Assembly: GCA_900314935.1 (NCBI GenBank) | Contig: OMXE01000002.1 | Coordinates: 62,001-126,000 of the forward strand | DNA from: an uncultured Prevotella sp. | Lineage (GTDB): Bacteria; Bacteroidota; Bacteroidia; Bacteroidales; Bacteroidaceae | DNA: 64,000 nucleotides | Reading direction: 5' to 3' | In this document: positions 60,514-64,000 of the stretch, in pieces | Layout: every line of letters begins with the position of its first letter | How positions within the stretch are numbered: position 1 is the first letter of the stretch | Program-made: the position numbers and the translations under genes | The notes under the pieces: generated by a model | Told to the model about the DNA's origin: nothing | Database searches by the model: none | The model's input: the letters and a program-made list of their open reading frames with translations, nothing else

Positions 60514-62373
60514 TTCCCCATACACATTCATCTGACACTCACTGCATTGGAATTCCAGACGGAAACGTCTGCCATCATCCAGCTTCAGATACAACGGTTC
60601 CTTCCAAGGAGACTTCTCCCCACCATTTTTCACGCAATAGCCCAGACTGTATTTCAGACAGTGCCGACACTGCATGATGAGTGGATTCTTCACAGGCGAG
60701 AGCTCAAAGGCAGGAGCAATCTCTTTCAGTCCTTGCTGCTCATAGAATGCCCGCGCCTGTTGGTTGGCAATATTGAACAGATAAGGATATTTGTACAAAG
60801 ATGAGAGATGAGGGATGAAAGATGAAAGATTACTACCGCTGTGACTATCTGTAGAGGATACAGGTGTCTGAACGGTTTCTTCACTATTCACTATTACCTT
60901 TTCACTTACCTCCCTTCTCATCTCTGTCAACACACTTGATGGAATGAAGAACGGGAAATCCTGGGGAACGAAATGCACGGAAGTGCACTCGTAAGGGGTA
61001 TTACCCAGTTTCGACAGTTGTCGGACGATGTTCTCATGCTGCGACTTCTGAGCCAACTGTTTCTCCATGGGGAAACGGACGCTTTGAGTACCCATCTGCA
61101 GTTCGAAGCCGTTATCCACCTCCCGTAAAGTCATCTCCACAGGAATCTTCCGCACGGCCGTCTTACCCATCATCACACGCTGAAACTCCTGGTCGAAGTT
61201 CCTATATAATGCCATTCCCGGCTTGAGGTCGGCAGGCATCTGATAAGGATACAATCGGTTCCCATCCGCCCTGTTCACGCGAAAGCCCTCCAGTACCATT
61301 GACCTTCGTCCTTCCTCCTTAAAGAAGCACAACCCATCACCATTGGCAAACGAAGCTGTTCCGGCCACATTGAATGAGTTACCCCGGATCTCCTTCACCT
61401 TTCCTACATACTCGCCCAATGCCTTGGGGGTATCAGGAGAGAAGATGTTGGGCTTCCGTCCGTACAGGAAATAATCGGTAAAACCACGATTGAAGGTCTT
61501 CTGTAAGTTCGGAGTAAACGAATACGTGCATGTTCCCAGAGAAGCACGACAGTATTTGTCGGGATGACGGGCAATGATCTCGTTGAGTCGCTGACTATAT
61601 GCTGCCGTGACGTTCTTCACGTAGTCGATATCCTTCAGCCTACCTTCAATCTTGAACGACACAGCCCCAGCCTCCATCAGTTCCTCCAGCTGTTCGATTC
61701 GACACATATCCTTCAAGGAGAGCAGATGACGACCGCGTTCTATCACGTTCCCATCGGCATCTTCCAAGTCGAACGGCAACCGACAGAACTGGGCACAGGC
61801 TCCTCTGTTGGCACTTCTGCCGAAACAATACTGCGAAGCATAGCACTGACCGGAATAGCTCACACACAGGGCACCATGCACAAACACCTCCAGTTCTACA
61901 TCGGGAACGGCTTGATGAATGGCGGCAATCTCTTTCAACGACAGTTCCCGCGCCAGTACCACCCGACGGAAGCCAAGGGAACGTAACCACTGTACCTTCT
62001 CGATGGTGCGGTTATCAGTCTGGGTGGAAGCGTGAAAGTCAGTTGAAAGTTGATAGTTGATAGTTGATAGTTGATAGAGGCCCATGTCCTGAACGAGGAT
62101 GGCATCAACGTTTGCTGCCTGCAAATCCTGCAGCAACCGCTGTGTGTCCTCCAGTTCCTCATCATAGATAATGGTGTTGACAGTGACATATACCTTTGCG
62201 CCAAACTGATGGGCATAGGTGCAGAGTTGTGCTATATCTTCTACCGAATTACCGGCAGCCACCCTTGCACCAAAGCGTTGTGCTCCGATATACACGGCAT
62301 CAGCGCCATGATCAATGGCGGCGATTCCACATTCCAGGTTCTTGGCGGGAGCCAGTAGTTCGATTTTATCCAA
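60502..62373 (-). CDS. U32 family peptidase
   Basis: Peptidase U32 / RlhA-TrhP type protein, implicated in RNA base hydroxylation. KIELLAPAKNLECGIAAIDHG, HGALCVSYSGQCYASQ and the cysteine-rich SANRGACAQFCRLPF are typical. The TTG at 62373 is taken as start (MDKIELLAPA), overlapping the metA stop by eight bases; no ATG is placed correctly. Four heptanucleotide arrays lie within it or at its end; one encodes YQLSTINYQLST at residues 100-111 in a loop that is short in relatives. Confidence 0.85.
   Translation of the reverse strand: MDKIELLAPAKNLECGIAAIDHGADAVYIGAQRFGARVAAGNSVEDIAQLCTYAHQFGAKVYVTVNTIIYDEELEDTQRLLQDLQAANVDAILVQDMGLYQLSTINYQLSTDFHASTQTDNRTIEKVQWLRSLGFRRVVLARELSLKEIAAIHQAVPDVELEVFVHGALCVSYSGQCYASQYCFGRSANRGACAQFCRLPFDLEDADGNVIERGRHLLSLKDMCRIEQLEELMEAGAVSFKIEGRLKDIDYVKNVTAAYSQRLNEIIARHPDKYCRASLGTCTYSFTPNLQKTFNRGFTDYFLYGRKPNIFSPDTPKALGEYVGKVKEIRGNSFNVAGTASFANGDGLCFFKEEGRRSMVLEGFRVNRADGNRLYPYQMPADLKPGMALYRNFDQEFQRVMMGKTAVRKIPVEMTLREVDNGFELQMGTQSVRFPMEKQLAQKSQHENIVRQLSKLGNTPYECTSVHFVPQDFPFFIPSSVLTEMRREVSEKVIVNSEETVQTPVSSTDSHSGSNLSSFIPHLSSLYKYPYLFNIANQQARAFYEQQGLKEIAPAFELSPVKNPLIMQCRHCLKYSLGYCVKNGGEKSPWKEPLYLKLDDGRRFRLEFQCSECQMNVYGEDER
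60799..60830. repeat. Heptanucleotide array AGATGAG x4 inside U32 gene
   Basis: AGATGAG, AGATGAG, GGATGAA, AGATGAA, then AGAT. It encodes a Ser/Leu/Phe-rich linker (LSSFIPHLSSL). Confidence 0.88.
60882..60895. repeat. Heptanucleotide repeat CACTATT x2 inside U32 gene
   Basis: Two units, 50 bases from the AGATGAG array, in the same variable linker of the protein. Confidence 0.6.
62041..62075. repeat. Heptanucleotide array AGTTGAT x5 inside U32 gene
   Basis: AGTTGAA followed by four AGTTGAT units, read on the minus strand as ATCAACT. Encodes QLSTINYQLST. Confidence 0.9.
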
Positions 62374-63283
62374 TCTCCTCGATATTATACGGAGTGGTCT
62401 GGTAAACGTAGTAGTTGATCCAGTTAGAGAACAAGAGGTTCGCATGGGCTCGCCAGCGCACCACGGGTCCTTTGGCAGGATCATCATCGCGGTAGTAGTT
62501 CTTAGGCATGTCCACATCATCCCGTTTTCCCATATCACGACGGTACTCGTTGTCGAGTGTGTCGGGCGCATATTCTAGATGTCCCGTGATGAAGAACTCT
62601 CGTCCCTCTCGGGCCATCACAATACTCACGCCGCTCTCTTTACCCTCAGCCAGCAGTGTGAGCTGATCGTTGGCAAGGATATCTTCGCGGTGAAGCTCAG
62701 TATGACGACTATGCGGCATGAAGAACACATCATCGAAGCCACGGAAGATGGGCATGCGGGGATAGAGGATATGCTGTTCGAAGATGCCGAACATCTTCTT
62801 CTGCAAAGGATATTTCTGTATGCCATAGTGATAGAAGAGTCCTGCCTGTGCTGCCCAGCAGATATAGAACGTACTGGTTACATGCGTCTTTGCCCATTCA
62901 AAGATGCCCGACACCTCGTCCCAATAGGTCACCTCCTGGAAATCAAACTGTTCCACAGGAGCTCCCGTAATAATCATCCCGTCGAACTTCTTGTTGCGGA
63001 GCTCGTCGAAATCCTTGTAGAACATCATCATGTGCTCGATGGGCGTGTTCTTCGGGGTATGACTCTTCAGTTTCATGAACGTGATGTCCAGCTGCAGAGG
63101 AGTGTTCGACAGCAGACGGATCAGATCGGTCTCTGTCGTGATCTTCAGCGGCATCAGGTTCAGAATGGCAATCTTCAGCGGACGGATATCCTGGGTATGT
63201 GCCCTGGTATCATCCATCACGAAGATATTCTCCTGTTTCAGAATATCTATCGCAGGTAACAGATCTGGTATTCTTAATGGCAT
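62366..63283 (-). CDS. metA: Homoserine O-succinyltransferase (MetA)
   Basis: Activates homoserine for methionine synthesis. 305 residues from MPLRIPDLLPA, exactly the family length. The nucleophile is in TFYICWAAQAG (Cys about 142), with His in PHSRHTE and GHLEY. Although named for succinyl, many relatives use acetyl-CoA; the sequence alone does not decide. The promoter is provided by the hairpin repeat immediately upstream. Confidence 0.95.
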   Translation of the reverse strand: MPLRIPDLLPAIDILKQENIFVMDDTRAHTQDIRPLKIAILNLMPLKITTETDLIRLLSNTPLQLDITFMKLKSHTPKNTPIEHMMMFYKDFDELRNKKFDGMIITGAPVEQFDFQEVTYWDEVSGIFEWAKTHVTSTFYICWAAQAGLFYHYGIQKYPLQKKMFGIFEQHILYPRMPIFRGFDDVFFMPHSRHTELHREDILANDQLTLLAEGKESGVSIVMAREGREFFITGHLEYAPDTLDNEYRRDMGKRDDVDMPKNYYRDDDPAKGPVVRWRAHANLLFSNWINYYVYQTTPYNIEEIG

Positions 63284-63310
63284 AATTCTCTCTACCTTTG
63301 CAATTTGAGT

Positions 63311-63405
63311 GCAAAGGTACGAATAAGTGAGAGAAATGCAAAAGGAAAACTCGTTTTTCTTTTCATTTCCGAACGTGAGTACCTTCGGCGAAGTCAAAGG
63401 TACGG
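63311..63405 (-). repeat. Promoter-bearing hairpin repeat before metA
   Basis: GCAAAGGTACGAATAAGTG, a hairpin with arms GAAATG / CATTTC, and CTTCGGCGAAG: the same element as before fabD. On the minus strand TTTTG, 19 bases, TACCTTTG (box 63312-63319), 28 bases before the metA ATG. Confidence 0.88.
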
Positions 63406-63444
63406 AAAAATACTTAGAATCGTTCATTTTCCCACCTATTATTC

Positions 63445-63474
63445 TTTGGAGTCGGTAAAAAATGATTATCTTTG
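63445..63474 (+). promoter_or_regulatory. Promoter of Kelch-type gene
   Basis: TTTG (63445-63448), 18 bases, TATCTTTG (63467-63474), 15 bases before the ATG. Confidence 0.65.
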
Positions 63475-63489
63475 TCGAAAATTCAAGGC

Positions 63490-64000
63490 ATGTCACACCC
63501 CAAGCACATACCGCCGATACTAGTATGGCTATGCAGTCTGCTCATCCCAGTTTCTGTGTCAGCCCAAGCTACCGTTGTGTCCAATAGCAATGGAACAGCC
63601 TGTCGCACCGAAAGGATAGATGTAAAGCGCCTGTCCGACATGAATACCGCCCGAACCGGTCATACAGTCCTGTTTGCCAATGGGGAACTCACAGTAGTGG
63701 GCGGTCATACCAACGGCTTTGTCTCTCTATCCACAGCCGAGTATTTCAGCGGCGGTAAGTGGCAGCAGCTGCAGATGGTGTATCATCATGACGATGGTTT
63801 CGCCCTCCCCCTTCAATCGGGAAAGGTACTCATTGGCGGCGGTCATGAGAAGAACCTCGGCATCGGACAGAGTCATGAGGTGGAGATGTACGATCCCCTC
63901 ACCCACTCCTTCGAGGGCTTTGGCTGTTTAGCCCTGAAAAGAACCAGGGCCACTGCTTTGGAGATAGACAGCGGACGAGTGGTGATTGCTGGTAACTGGT
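63490..64000 (+). CDS. Secreted Kelch-repeat protein (partial, runs off the right edge)
   Basis: The first 170 codons are visible. Signal peptide (PILVWLCSLLIPVSVSAQA), then repeats of Kelch type: ARTGHTVLFANGELTVVGGH, LPLQSGKVLIGGGHE and ALEIDSGRVVIAGNW, each with a VxxGG core. A secreted beta-propeller; the ligand is unknown. Confidence 0.8.
   Translation, partial: MSHPKHIPPILVWLCSLLIPVSVSAQATVVSNSNGTACRTERIDVKRLSDMNTARTGHTVLFANGELTVVGGHTNGFVSLSTAEYFSGGKWQQLQMVYHHDDGFALPLQSGKVLIGGGHEKNLGIGQSHEVEMYDPLTHSFEGFGCLALKRTRATALEIDSGRVVIAGNW

Noticed and set aside
62374..62571. ATG-started longer version of the U32 gene
   Set aside because: The extra residues are the out-of-frame reading of metA; family homology begins at the TTG at 62373.
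1..64000. tRNA, rRNA, insertion sequences or prophage
   Set aside because: Reading both strands by eye showed no cloverleaf-like gene, rRNA stretch, transposase or phage structural gene. A covariance search could still find a small RNA.

Overview
The window looks like chromosomal DNA of a Prevotella-like member of the Bacteroidales. Evidence: Bacteroidota promoters (TTTG, about 19-20 bases, TAnnTTTG) before many genes; two CotH proteins with type IX secretion-style C-termini; a DUF4835 (PorD-like) protein; an RprX/RprY-type two-component pair; a second, atypical EF-G; the rpsF-rpsR-rplI operon; and a 29-residue AURKAIP1/COX24-type basic protein next to RNase G. Genus-level placement is an inference. 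No rRNA, tRNA, CRISPR array, transposase or integrase was seen.

Layout. 0-14.8 kb is ordinary core sequence: lysA; two glycosyltransferase-like genes joined to class III fbp; a DUF3127 protein; dnaN, an exonuclease, DUF4835, recN and a TPR protein with a decayed protease domain; HU; a tiny ribosome-associated-type protein; and RNase G. 14.9-31.8 kb carries secreted and envelope genes (tandem CotH proteins, two esterase/hydrolase genes), a heterodimeric ABC exporter, an AlaX-like editing protein, a GIN-domain lipoprotein, a GH13 enzyme, fabD and DUF2461, with a 630-base intergenic stretch made almost entirely of repeats.

31.9-47.9 kb is an accessory region, A+T-richer by eye and full of proteins I cannot name. 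It holds a minus-strand DUF4407 membrane cluster with a very acidic 70-residue protein. Next come a periplasmic caspase-like protease, an ECF-type sigma factor and a membrane TPR anti-sigma-like protein in one tight operon. Facing them is a 1342-residue periplasmic TPR-CHAT protease with a membrane partner. An ADP-ribosylglycohydrolase and a phosphoribosyltransferase follow, each driven by a copy of the same 111-bp promoter segment. Four minus-strand promoters in this region share an upstream element around CAAGGCTTGTG. I regard the caspase/sigma/anti-sigma plus TPR-CHAT locus as the best candidate for an undescribed system, probably envelope sensing that ends in proteolysis and transcription.

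48-64 kb returns to core genes: a phytase-like protein, the S6/S18/L9 operon with a probable S6:S18 autoregulatory leader, rprX/rprY, an EF-G2-type factor lacking the catalytic histidine, hemW, an LRR protein, a lactate permease-family transporter, a TonB-receptor remnant, a zinc-ribbon lipoprotein, a U32 peptidase, metA and the start of a Kelch-type gene.

Two repeat phenomena run through the window. First, heptanucleotide tandem arrays of different sequence but identical period (7 bp), several inside genes in frame (GH13, hemW, U32), plus period-8 CGCGCCAC arrays. Second, an interspersed hairpin repeat of about 90 bp whose end is a complete promoter; it drives fabD and metA.
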